From contig NZ_BNBD01000022.1 in NCBI RefSeq assembly GCF_014654785.1, positions 23,635 to 87,634 on the forward strand: 64,000 nt of DNA, read 5' to 3'. The position numbers and the translations under genes were made by a program. The notes below the pieces were generated by a model. That model did not search any database, had not been told where the DNA came from, and saw only the letters and a program-made list of their open reading frames with translations. Positions 34,901 through 42,953 of this stretch are shown piece after piece. The stretch is from Streptomyces mashuensis (lineage in GTDB: Bacteria; Actinomycetota; Actinomycetes; Streptomycetales; Streptomycetaceae). Position 1 is the stretch's first letter; each line of letters opens with the position of its first letter.

Positions 34901-35611
34901 TCAGCCGGGGCGGCCGTAACCGCGCAGTTTCGCGGCGGCCTCGGAGAGCTCGCCGGGGCCCAGGAGGGTGGGGGTGCGGCCGGGCACGGAGGAGGCGGTG
35001 AGCCAGACCCGGCACATCCACTCCAGCTGCGCGGTGCGGTCGTACGCCTGCTCCAGGGTGGTGCCGTAGGTGAGGGTGCCGTGGTTGCGCAGGAGGCAGC
35101 CGGTGCGGTCGCGGAGGGCCTCCAGGACGTGGGCGGCCAGGTCGTCGGAGCCGTAGAGGGCGTAGGGCGCGACCCGTACGGGGCCGCCGAGCGCCGCGGT
35201 CATGTAGTGCACCGGCGGCAGCTCGGTGACGAGCGTGGAGACGGCCGTGGCGTGCACGGCGTGGGTGTGCACCAGGGCGGTGGCGCCGGTGGCCCGGTAG
35301 ACGGCGAGGTGCATGGGGAGCTCGCTGGTGGGCGGCAGGTCGCCGAGCACCTGGCGGCCGGTGCGGAGGTCCACGCCGACGGTGTCGGCGGGGCCGAGGC
35401 GGTCGTAGGGCACGCCGCTGGGCGTGACGAGCACCACATCGCCGACTCTGGCGGAGACGTTGCCGGAGGTGCCGACGACCAGGCCCTCGGTGGCGGTGCG
35501 GCGGGCCGTGGCGACCACGTCGGCCCAGGCTTGCCGCAGGTCGCCGGGTATGCCGGGGATGCCGGCCGGGTGGTGCGCGCAGCCCTCGCCGGGCTGCCGG
35601 GAATGTGTCAT
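34901..35611 (-). CDS. class II aldolase/adducin family protein (fuculose-phosphate-aldolase-like)
   Basis: A 236-residue zinc aldolase-like protein. GLVVGTSGNVSAR is the phosphate-binding loop, HTHAVHATAVS carries two zinc histidines, and LLRNHGTLTYG the third. Members cleave sugar phosphates such as L-fuculose-1-phosphate or act in methionine salvage; no neighbouring pathway gene decides between these. ATG 35611 follows a GGGGAGGGGA stretch. It is divergent from the phosphate transporter. Confidence 0.85.
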   Translation of the reverse strand: MTHSRQPGEGCAHHPAGIPGIPGDLRQAWADVVATARRTATEGLVVGTSGNVSARVGDVVLVTPSGVPYDRLGPADTVGVDLRTGRQVLGDLPPTSELPMHLAVYRATGATALVHTHAVHATAVSTLVTELPPVHYMTAALGGPVRVAPYALYGSDDLAAHVLEALRDRTGCLLRNHGTLTYGTTLEQAYDRTAQLEWMCRVWLTASSVPGRTPTLLGPGELSEAAAKLRGYGRPG

Positions 35612-35654
35612 CGGAGGTCCCCTCCCCTGGGTGTCATGCCCCTGTCGTCAACCC

Positions 35655-35676
35655 GTTCACCTTCCGTTCACCCTCA
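35655..35676 (+). promoter_or_regulatory. PHO box (PhoP site) upstream of the phosphate transporter
   Basis: Two adjacent 11-base direct repeats, GTTCACCTTCC and GTTCACCCTCA, 49-70 bases before the transporter ATG. They match the Streptomyces PhoP direct-repeat unit (GTTCACCC-type). In S. coelicolor the pitH2 gene is described as PhoP-controlled, which agrees. Confidence 0.75.
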
Positions 35677-35724
35677 GTCCCTACGGTCGCCGCGTACTGA
35701 CCACCGAACTGATTGCCTGGGTGA

Positions 35725-36972
35725 ATGGAACACATCACGCTTCTCATCGGGATCGTGATCGTCACGGCCTTGGTGTTCGACTTTACGAACGGCTTCCACG
35801 ACACGGCCAACGCCATGGCCACCACCATCTCCACCGGGGCACTCCGGCCCAAGGTCGCGGTGGCGATGTCGGCGGTCCTCAACCTCGTCGGCGCGTTCCT
35901 GTCCGTCGAGGTGGCGGCCACCATCTCCAAGGGCATCGTCGACGAATCGGGCATCCGGCCGGAGATCATCTTCGCCGGCCTGGTCGGCGCGATCGTCTGG
36001 AACCTGCTCACCTGGCTCGCGGGCCTGCCGTCCAGCTCCTCGCACGCCCTGTTCGGCGGCCTGATCGGCGCGACCGTCGCCTCGGTCGGCACCGGCGCCG
36101 TGCACGGCGAGGCCGTGGTGATGAAGGTCCTCATCCCGGCCGTCGCCGCCCCGATCGTGGCCGGCCTGGCCACCGTGCTGGCGACCCGGCTGACCTACCG
36201 CCTGGCGCGCAACACCGACCCCGAGGCGAGCGCCACGGGCTACCGCGCCGGGCAGATCGCCTCGGCCGCCCTGGTCTCCCTCGCCCACGGCACCAACGAC
36301 GCCCAGAAGACCATGGGCGTCATCACCCTCGCCCTCGTCTCCGGCGGCGTGATCGCCCCGCACTCCGACCCGCCGATGTGGGTCATCGTCTCGGCGGGCC
36401 TGGCCATCGCGCTCGGCACGTACCTCGGCGGCTGGCGCATCATCCGCACCCTGGGCAAGGGCCTGGCCGACATCCAGCCGGCGCAGGGCTTCGCCGCTCA
36501 GACCGGTGCCGCCGTCACCATCCTGGCCTCCTCGCACATCGGCTTCGCCCTCTCCACCACCCAGGTCTGCTCCGGCGCCGTCATGGGCGCCGGCATGGGC
36601 CGCAAGGGCGGCGTGGTGCGCTGGTCCACCGCCGGCCGCATGGTCGCCGCGTGGGGCCTGACCCTGCCGGCCGCCGGCCTCGTCGGCGCCGGTGCCGCGC
36701 TCCTGGCCGACCAGGGCGACTGGGGCGTCACCGCCGTCGCCGTCCTCGCGCTCGGCGCCTGCGGCGCCATCTGGGCCGCGTCCCGCCGCAAGCCGGTCGA
36801 CAGCAGCAACGTCAACGAGGCCGAGGCCGGCGAGCCGGCGGGCGTCGTCACCGCCGCCATCCAGGCCGTCGCCCCGCCGCCGGCCGGTGCCCTGCACCAG
36901 GACGCCCCGGCGACCTCCCCGGTCGCGCCGGCCCCCGCCGCCACCGCCGCTCCCGCGGCCACGACCGCCTGA
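35725..36972 (+). CDS. pit: PiT-family inorganic phosphate transporter
   Basis: A 415-residue membrane protein with about 10 transmembrane helices. It carries the duplicated PiT signature: DFTNGFHDTANAMA near the N-terminus and LAHGTNDAQKTMGV in the second half. It imports metal-phosphate with low affinity. The last ~70 residues are an Ala/Pro-rich hydrophilic tail. It is preceded by a PHO box and followed 49 bases later by a 74-residue membrane protein, the usual Streptomyces pair. Confidence 0.93.
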   Translation: MEHITLLIGIVIVTALVFDFTNGFHDTANAMATTISTGALRPKVAVAMSAVLNLVGAFLSVEVAATISKGIVDESGIRPEIIFAGLVGAIVWNLLTWLAGLPSSSSHALFGGLIGATVASVGTGAVHGEAVVMKVLIPAVAAPIVAGLATVLATRLTYRLARNTDPEASATGYRAGQIASAALVSLAHGTNDAQKTMGVITLALVSGGVIAPHSDPPMWVIVSAGLAIALGTYLGGWRIIRTLGKGLADIQPAQGFAAQTGAAVTILASSHIGFALSTTQVCSGAVMGAGMGRKGGVVRWSTAGRMVAAWGLTLPAAGLVGAGAALLADQGDWGVTAVAVLALGACGAIWAASRRKPVDSSNVNEAEAGEPAGVVTAAIQAVAPPPAGALHQDAPATSPVAPAPAATAAPAATTA

Positions 36973-37021
36973 CCGCGCCCCGCACCGGCCGGCACAGGCA
37001 CGACAGCCAGAGGAAGCAGCA

Positions 37022-37246
37022 ATGAACATCGACTGGGCAGCCCTCGGTGAGGTCTTCGGCGTCACCCTCGTCGTCACCGTCGCCCTCGTGGGGCTCTTCA
37101 CGCTCGGCATCGTCGGCACCGCCCGCAAGCCCGGCGCGTCCGCCACGGCGGGAGGCGCGGGCGCCCTGGCCCGCACCGGCGCGTACGCCGCCTTCGCGCT
37201 CTGCGCGGCGGCCGTCGGCTACGGCATCAGCCTGATCGTCGGCTGA
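37022..37246 (+). CDS. small membrane protein of the PiT operon
   Basis: 74 residues with two transmembrane helices (EVFGVTLVVTVALVGLFTLG, then TGAYAAFALCAAAVGYGISL) and a short Ala/Gly loop. It follows the transporter closely with an AGAGGAAG ribosome-binding site, and a strong terminator ends the unit. Its function is unknown; an accessory role in phosphate transport is inferred from the arrangement. Confidence 0.8.
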   Translation: MNIDWAALGEVFGVTLVVTVALVGLFTLGIVGTARKPGASATAGGAGALARTGAYAAFALCAAAVGYGISLIVG

Positions 37247-37280
37247 CCCCGCCGCGGCCCGGCCGCGCCCCCGGAACACC

Positions 37281-37315
37281 ACGCGCCCCCACCGGTCACA
37301 CCGGTGGGGGCGCGT
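37281..37315 (+). terminator. strong terminator of the PiT operon
   Basis: A perfect 16-bp stem (37281-37296 with 37300-37315) and a 3-base loop, 35 bases after the small-membrane-protein stop. Confidence 0.88.
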
Positions 37316-37369
37316 GCGCGTCCATGCGCGTCCGTCCGCAAAGAGGCAGCTCAGGGCGAGTTGACGGCC

Positions 37370-37555
37370 GTTCCGCGGCCGTGGTGGACTGCCGGGGCCA
37401 AACGGCGACAGCAGAGGAAGCCGGTGCGAATCCGGCGCGGTCCCGCCACTGTCACCGGGGAGCGTCCTCCCACCCAGCGCCACGGCCCGCGCGCAGCGGG
37501 CGGGAAGGCCGGGAGCGACGCGGATCCGGGAGCCAGGAGACTCTGGTCGCCGGTC
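37370..37555 (+). promoter_or_regulatory. cobalamin (adenosylcobalamin) riboswitch
   Basis: The conserved core GGTGCGAATCCGGCGCGG (37423-37440), followed by TCCCGCCACTGTCACC, is diagnostic of the cobalamin aptamer. The B12 box lies at 37531-37543 (AGCCAGGAGACTC). The class usually lowers expression when coenzyme B12 is abundant. It sits about 45 bases before a short leader ORF coupled to cobD. The outer limits given here are estimates. Confidence 0.92.
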
Positions 37556-37597
37556 ACGTCGAGCCAGGGCGCGGACCCTGAGTGAGGACACACCGCC

Positions 37598-37672
37598 ATG
37601 CCTTCCCGCCGTCTCCCACCGGACCGCACCGCCTCCGCCGCCTCCCGCTCCTGCCGCGTACGCGCGGCGTGA
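37598..37672 (+). CDS. leader ORF coupled to cobD (24 codons)
   Basis: ATG 37598 has a GAGG ribosome-binding site and encodes a 24-residue Arg/Ser-rich peptide (MPSRRLPPDRTASAAS, then RSCRVRAA). Its TGA overlaps the cobD GTG (37669-37672, GTGA). CobD itself has no Shine-Dalgarno sequence, so this ORF probably sets cobD translation and is the likely target of the riboswitch. Conservation has not been checked. Confidence 0.6.
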   Translation: MPSRRLPPDRTASAASRSCRVRAA

Positions 37673-38667
37673 CCGCGGCCCGGACCGGACTGCCGGTCTT
37701 CGCCTGCGGCACCGCCCTCGGCTACCTCTGCGACCTCGCGTTCGGCGACCCCCGGCGCGGCCACCCCGTGGCCGCCTTCGGGCGCGCCGCGCACGCCGTG
37801 GAGCAGCGCCTGTGGCGCGACCACCGCGGCTACGGCGCCCTGCACACCGCCGTGTGCGCCGGCGGCGCCGTGGCAGGCGCCGCGCTCCTCTCCCGCGCCG
37901 CGCGCCGCAGCCGTACCGCCGGTGTGGCCCTGACGGCCGCCGCCACCTGGACCGTGCTGGGCGGCACCTCCCTGGGGCGCGAGGCGCGCGCCGTGGGCGC
38001 GGCCCTGGCCGCCGGCGACCTGACGGCCGCCCGTGCGCGGCTGCCGCACCTGTGCGGCCGCGACCCGCAGGCCCTGGACGAGCAGCAGATCGCCCGCGCC
38101 GTCGTCGAGTCCGTCGCCGAGAACACCTCCGACGCCGTCGTCGGGGCCCTGGTGTGGGGCGCGCTGGCCGGCGTGCCCGGGCTGGTGGGCTTCCGCGCCG
38201 TCAACACCCTCGACGCCATGGTGGGCCACAAGTCGCCGCGGCTGCGCCGGTTCGGCTGGGCCTCGGCCCGCCTCGACGACGTCGTGGGCTGGCCCGGCGC
38301 CCGCCTCACCGCCGCGCTGACCGTGCTCTGCGCCCCCGACCGGGCCCGCGCCCTGCGCGTCGCCCGGCGCGACGCCGCCCGGCACCCCAGCCCCAACGCG
38401 GGCCCGGTCGAGGCGTCCTTCGCCGGGGCGCTCGGCGTCCGCCTGGGCGGCACGCTCGCCTACGCCGGCCGGGTCGAGCACCGGCCCGTCCTGGGCGCCG
38501 AGCTGCGCCCCGTCGAGGTGGCGGACGTCGAGCGGGCCGTCCGCCTGTCCCGCCGGGTGTCGCTGCTCGCCGTGGGCACGGCGGTGGCGGGGCGGGCACT
38601 GGGCAGGCTGTTGACGACACGTAGGACAACGGGCAGGACCACGGGCACGAGGAGGACGCACCGGTGA
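37669..38667 (+). CDS. cobD: adenosylcobinamide-phosphate synthase CobD (CbiB)
   Basis: A 332-residue membrane protein that attaches aminopropanol (or its phosphate) to adenosylcobyric acid. Recognisable parts are GYLCDLAFGDPRRGHPVAAFG at the start, VESVAENTSDAVVGALVWG and FRAVNTLDAMVGHKS. GTG 37669 is chosen rather than GTG 37582: the protein then starts like other CobD proteins and overlaps the leader ORF stop. It is the first enzyme gene of the riboswitch-controlled operon. Confidence 0.9.
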   Translation: MTAARTGLPVFACGTALGYLCDLAFGDPRRGHPVAAFGRAAHAVEQRLWRDHRGYGALHTAVCAGGAVAGAALLSRAARRSRTAGVALTAAATWTVLGGTSLGREARAVGAALAAGDLTAARARLPHLCGRDPQALDEQQIARAVVESVAENTSDAVVGALVWGALAGVPGLVGFRAVNTLDAMVGHKSPRLRRFGWASARLDDVVGWPGARLTAALTVLCAPDRARALRVARRDAARHPSPNAGPVEASFAGALGVRLGGTLAYAGRVEHRPVLGAELRPVEVADVERAVRLSRRVSLLAVGTAVAGRALGRLLTTRRTTGRTTGTRRTHR

Positions 38668-40205
38668 CAGCGCGAGGGAGCGGGCCGCACGGCCCGCTGG
38701 GCGGGGGCCTGCTGGTGGCCGGGACCACCTCCGACGCGGGCAAGAGCGTGGTGACCGCCGGCATCTGCCGCTGGCTGGCGCGCAAGGGCGTCAAGGTGGC
38801 GCCGTTCAAGGCGCAGAACATGTCGCTCAACTCCTATGTCACGCGGGAGGGCGCCGAGATGGGCCGGGCCCAGGCCATGCAGGCCGCGGCGGCCCGCGTC
38901 GAGCCGAGCGCCCTGATGAACCCGGTGCTGCTCAAGCCCGGCAGCGACCGCAGCAGCCAGGTGGTGCTGCTGGGCAAGCCGGTGGGCGAGCTGAGCGCCC
39001 GCGGGTACCACGCCGGGCGGCAGGAGCAGCTGTTCGGCACCGTCACCGAGTGCCTGGCCGAGCTGCGGCGCACCCACGACGTGGTGATCTGCGAGGGCGC
39101 CGGCAGCCCGGCGGAGATCAACCTGCGGCGCAGCGACATCGTCAACATGGGGCTGGCGCGGGCCGCGCGGCTGCCCGTCGTGGTGGTCGGCGACATCGAC
39201 CGCGGCGGCGTGTTCGCGTCCTTCTTCGGCACCACCGCCCTGCTGTCGCGCGAGGACCAGGCGCTGGTCGCGGGCTACCTGGTCAACAAGTTCCGTGGCG
39301 ACGTGACGCTGCTCGAACCCGGCCTGGACATGCTGCGCGACCTGACGGGCCGGCCCACGGTGGGCGTGCTGCCGTTCGCGCACGGCCTGGGCATCGACGA
39401 GGAGGACGGGCTGCGGGTGTCGCTGCGCGGCGCCGTCCGCGAGTCGGTCGTCGCGCCGCCGTACGGCGACGACGTGCTGCGCGTGGCGGTGTGCGCGGTG
39501 CCGCTGATGTCCAACTTCACGGACGTCGACGCGCTGGCGGCCGAACCGGGCGTCGTCGTGCGGTTCGTGGACCGGCCCGAGGAGCTGGCCGACGCCGACC
39601 TCGTCGTGGTGCCGGGCACGCGCGGCACGGTGCGGGCGCTGGCGTGGCTGCGCGAACGGGGCCTGGCCGGCGCGCTGGCCCGCCGGGCCGCCGAGGGACG
39701 GCCGGTGCTGGGCGTCTGCGGCGGCTTCCAGGTGCTGGGCGAGCGCATCGAGGACGAGGTGGAGTCCCGGGCCGGCACGGTCCAGGGGCTCGGCCTGCTG
39801 CCCGTACGCGTGCGGTTCGCCGCGGAGAAGACCCTGGCCCGGCCGTCCGGGAAGGCCCTGGGCGAGGCCGTGGAGGGCTACGAGATCCACCACGGCGTCG
39901 CCGAGGTGCTGGGCGGCGACGAGCCGTTCCTCGACGGCTGCCGGGTGGGCGCCGTGTGGGGCACCCACTGGCACGGCTCGCTGGAGAGCGACGGCTTCCG
40001 GCGGGCGTTCCTCCGCGAGGTCGCACGCGCGGCCGGGCGGGCGTTCGTCCCGGCGCCGGACACGTCGTTCGCGGCCCTGCGCGAGGAACAGCTCGACCGG
40101 CTCGGCGACCTGATCGAGGAGCACGCGGACACGGCCGCGCTGCTGCGCCTGATCGAGAACGGGGTCCCGGCGGGTCTGCCGTTCATCCCGCCGGGGGCGC
40201 CGTGA
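38664..40205 (+). CDS. cobQ: cobyric acid synthase CobQ (CbiP)
   Basis: A 513-residue enzyme that amidates four peripheral carboxylates of adenosylcobyrinate a,c-diamide, using glutamine and ATP. The N-terminal P-loop-like segment is GTTSDAGKS, with FKAQNMSLNSYVT next. The C-terminal class I glutamine-amidotransferase-like domain has the nucleophile in LGVCGGFQVLG and a GTHWHG. GTG 38664 overlaps the cobD stop (GTGA). Confidence 0.95.
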   Translation: MTARGSGPHGPLGGGLLVAGTTSDAGKSVVTAGICRWLARKGVKVAPFKAQNMSLNSYVTREGAEMGRAQAMQAAAARVEPSALMNPVLLKPGSDRSSQVVLLGKPVGELSARGYHAGRQEQLFGTVTECLAELRRTHDVVICEGAGSPAEINLRRSDIVNMGLARAARLPVVVVGDIDRGGVFASFFGTTALLSREDQALVAGYLVNKFRGDVTLLEPGLDMLRDLTGRPTVGVLPFAHGLGIDEEDGLRVSLRGAVRESVVAPPYGDDVLRVAVCAVPLMSNFTDVDALAAEPGVVVRFVDRPEELADADLVVVPGTRGTVRALAWLRERGLAGALARRAAEGRPVLGVCGGFQVLGERIEDEVESRAGTVQGLGLLPVRVRFAAEKTLARPSGKALGEAVEGYEIHHGVAEVLGGDEPFLDGCRVGAVWGTHWHGSLESDGFRRAFLREVARAAGRAFVPAPDTSFAALREEQLDRLGDLIEEHADTAALLRLIENGVPAGLPFIPPGAP

Positions 40206-40254
40206 CCGCCCTGCGTACCCACCGCCACGCGTCACCCGAAGGAGCGAACAGCGC

Positions 40255-42354
40255 ATGAGCACCCCCTATCCGTTCACCGCGATCGTCGGCATGTCCGACC
40301 TGCGGCTGGCGCTGCTGCTCAACGCGGTCTCGCCCGCCGTGGGCGGCGTGCTCGTGCGGGGCGAGAAGGGCACCGCGAAGAGCACGGCGGTCCGGGCGCT
40401 GTCGGCGCTGATGCCGCGCGTCGAGGTGGTGCCGGGCTGCCGCTTCTCCTGCGACCCGGCCGCGCCCGACCCCGCCTGTCCCGACGGGCCGCACGCGGCG
40501 GCCGCCGGGGAGGCGCGGCCGGCCCGCATGGTGGAGCTGCCCGTCGGCGCCTCCGAGGACCGGCTCGTCGGCGCGCTGGACATCGAGCGGGCGCTGGCGG
40601 AGGGCGTGAAGGCGTTCGAGCCGGGCCTGCTGGCCGACGCGCACCGCGGCGTGCTGTACGTCGACGAGGTCAACCTGCTCCACGACCACCTCATCGACCT
40701 GCTGCTGGACGCCGCCGCCATGGGCGCCTCGTACGTGGAGCGCGAGGGCGTCTCCGTGCGGCACGCGTCCCGCTTCCTCCTCGTCGGCACGATGAACCCG
40801 GAGGAGGGCGAGCTGCGGCCGCAGCTCCTCGACCGGTTCGGGCTGACGGTGGAGGTGGCGGCCTCCCGGGACACCGAGGAGCGGGTGGAGGTCGTGCGCC
40901 GCCGCCTGGCGTACGAGGAGGACCCGGCGGCGTTCGCCGCCAAGTGGGCGGCGGAGGAGGACGCGCTGCGCGAGCGCATCGCCGCCGCGCGGGCGCTGCT
41001 GCCGTCCGTACGGCTCGGGGACGGCGCCCTGCGCCGGATCGCGGCGGTGTGCGCCGGCTTCGAGGTGGACGGCATGCGGGCCGACATCGTCACCGCGCGC
41101 ACGGCCACGGCGCTCGCGGCGTGGGCCGGGCGCACGGAGGTGACGACGGCGGACGTCCGGCAGGCCGCGCTGCTGGCGCTCCCCCACCGGCGGCGGCGCG
41201 CGCCCTTCGACGCGCCGGGGCTGGACGAGGAGAAGCTCGACGAGATCCTCAACAGTTTCGAGGACGAGGAGCCCGAGCCGGACGGCCCCGAGCCGGAGGG
41301 CCCGGACGGTGGCGGGGACGACGGAGGCGGCGACGGCGGGGACGGCGGTCCCGGCGGTGGGCAGCCGCCGCAGGGCGCGCACACCCCGGACGAGTGCACG
41401 ACGGACATGCCGGAACCGCGCCGCGAGCAGGCGCCGGAGACCGCCCCCGCCCCGCCGCAGCAGGAGGCGGCCGCCCCGGGCGCGGGCGGCGAGGGCGGTA
41501 CGGCCGCCGAGGCGCCCGCCGTGGCCGCCGGCGAGCCGTTCCGCACCCGCCGGCTGACGGTGCCGGGCCTCGGCGAGGGCGCCGACGGACGGCGCTCGCG
41601 CGCGCTGACGGCGCACGGCCGGACGACGGGGGCGCGCCGCCCCCGCGGCGGCTCCCTGTCCAAGCTGCACCTCGCCGCCACCGTGCAGGCCGCCGCCCCG
41701 CACCAGCGGGCCCGCGGCCGGTCGGGGCCCGGCCTGGTGGTGCGCCGCGACGACCTGCGGGAGGCGGTGCGCGAGGGCCGTGAGGGCAATCTTGTGCTGT
41801 TCGTCGTGGACGCCTCCGGGTCGATGGCGGCCCGCAAGCGCATGAGCGCGGTCAAGGGCGCCGTGCTGTCGCTGCTGCTCGACGCGTACCAGCGCCGCGA
41901 CAAGATCGGCATGATCACGTTCCGGGGCGCGGACGCCGACGTGGCGCTGCCCCCGACCTCGTCCGTCGAGGCCGGTGCCGCCCGGCTGGGCACACTGCCC
42001 ACCGGTGGCCGCACCCCGCTGGCCGCCGGGCTGCTGCGGGCCCGCGAGGTGCTGCGCGTGGAGCGGCTGCGCGACCCCGCGCGCCGGCCGCTGCTGGTCG
42101 TGGTGACGGACGGCCGGGCCACCGGCGGCGCCGAACCGCGGCTGCGCGCCGAGCGCGCGGCACGCCTGCTCGCGGCCGAGGGCACCGCCTCGGTCGTGGT
42201 GGACTGCGAGTCGGGCCCGGTGCGGCTGGGGCTGGCCGGGGAGCTGGGCCGGTCGCTGGGCGGCCCGGTCGTGACACTCGACGAACTCCGCGCGGACACC
42301 GTGTCCGCGCTGGTGAGGACCGTACGCGACAGCGACGCCAGGAGGGCCGCGTAA
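40255..42354 (+). CDS. fused ChlI-ChlD-type magnesium/cobalt chelatase subunit
   Basis: A 699-residue AAA+ protein. Walker A is GEKGTAKST (residues 36-44); LYVDEVNLLHDHL is the Walker B region. A long acidic and Pro/Gly-rich linker (about 340-430) leads to a von Willebrand A domain with the MIDAS motif from Asp519 (DASGSM). In aerobic cobalamin synthesis such subunits drive cobalt insertion with the large CobN subunit. No cobN lies beside it here: only 49 bases separate it from cobQ. AAGGAG precedes the ATG. Confidence 0.9.
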   Translation: MSTPYPFTAIVGMSDLRLALLLNAVSPAVGGVLVRGEKGTAKSTAVRALSALMPRVEVVPGCRFSCDPAAPDPACPDGPHAAAAGEARPARMVELPVGASEDRLVGALDIERALAEGVKAFEPGLLADAHRGVLYVDEVNLLHDHLIDLLLDAAAMGASYVEREGVSVRHASRFLLVGTMNPEEGELRPQLLDRFGLTVEVAASRDTEERVEVVRRRLAYEEDPAAFAAKWAAEEDALRERIAAARALLPSVRLGDGALRRIAAVCAGFEVDGMRADIVTARTATALAAWAGRTEVTTADVRQAALLALPHRRRRAPFDAPGLDEEKLDEILNSFEDEEPEPDGPEPEGPDGGGDDGGGDGGDGGPGGGQPPQGAHTPDECTTDMPEPRREQAPETAPAPPQQEAAAPGAGGEGGTAAEAPAVAAGEPFRTRRLTVPGLGEGADGRRSRALTAHGRTTGARRPRGGSLSKLHLAATVQAAAPHQRARGRSGPGLVVRRDDLREAVREGREGNLVLFVVDASGSMAARKRMSAVKGAVLSLLLDAYQRRDKIGMITFRGADADVALPPTSSVEAGAARLGTLPTGGRTPLAAGLLRAREVLRVERLRDPARRPLLVVVTDGRATGGAEPRLRAERAARLLAAEGTASVVVDCESGPVRLGLAGELGRSLGGPVVTLDELRADTVSALVRTVRDSDARRAA

Positions 42355-42953
42355 TGCCGAAGGGACAACCGACCGCCGTGCCCGAGGACGGGCTCACGAC
42401 GCGCCAGCGGCGCAACCGCCCGCTGGTGTGCGTGCACACCGGCATCGGCAAGGGCAAGTCGACCGCCGCGTTCGGCATGGCGCTGCGGGCGTGGAACCAG
42501 GGCTGGCCCATCGGGGTGTTCCAGTTCGTGAAGTCGGCCAAGTGGAAGGTCGGCGAGGAGAACGCGCTGCGCGTGCTGGGCGCCTCCGGCGAGGGCGGGA
42601 CGGTCGACTGGCACAAGATGGGCGAGGGCTGGTCCTGGATCCAGCGCGACGCCGACGTCTCGAACGAGGAGAAGGCGCGCGAGGGCTGGGAGCAGGTCAA
42701 GCGCGACCTGGCCGCGGAGACGTACAAGCTGTACGTGCTCGACGAGTTCGCGTACCCGCTGCACTGGGGCTGGGTGGACGTCGACGAGGTGATCGCGGTG
42801 CTGCGGGACCGTCCCGGCACGCAGCACGTCGTCATCACGGGCCGCAACGCCCCGGAGAAGCTGGTGGAGTTCGCCGACCTGGTGACGGACATGACGAAGG
42901 TCAAGCACCCGATGGACGCGGGGCAGAAGGGCCAGCGGGGCATCGAGTGGTGA
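42354..42953 (+). CDS. cobO: cob(I)yrinic acid a,c-diamide adenosyltransferase CobO
   Basis: A 199-residue ATP:corrinoid adenosyltransferase of the CobA/CobO/BtuR type. The P-loop is GIGKGKSTAAFG, and VLDEFAYPLHWGWVD is the Walker-B-like strand. It transfers the adenosyl group to reduced corrinoids. The ATG overlaps the preceding stop by one base (TAATG). It is slightly longer at the N-terminus than E. coli BtuR. Confidence 0.94.
   Translation: MPKGQPTAVPEDGLTTRQRRNRPLVCVHTGIGKGKSTAAFGMALRAWNQGWPIGVFQFVKSAKWKVGEENALRVLGASGEGGTVDWHKMGEGWSWIQRDADVSNEEKAREGWEQVKRDLAAETYKLYVLDEFAYPLHWGWVDVDEVIAVLRDRPGTQHVVITGRNAPEKLVEFADLVTDMTKVKHPMDAGQKGQRGIEW

Noticed and set aside
37582..37668. Upstream GTG 37582 as the start of cobD
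   Set aside because: It lacks a ribosome-binding site and adds 29 residues not expected for CobD. The GTG at 37669 overlaps the leader ORF stop and gives a normal N-terminus.
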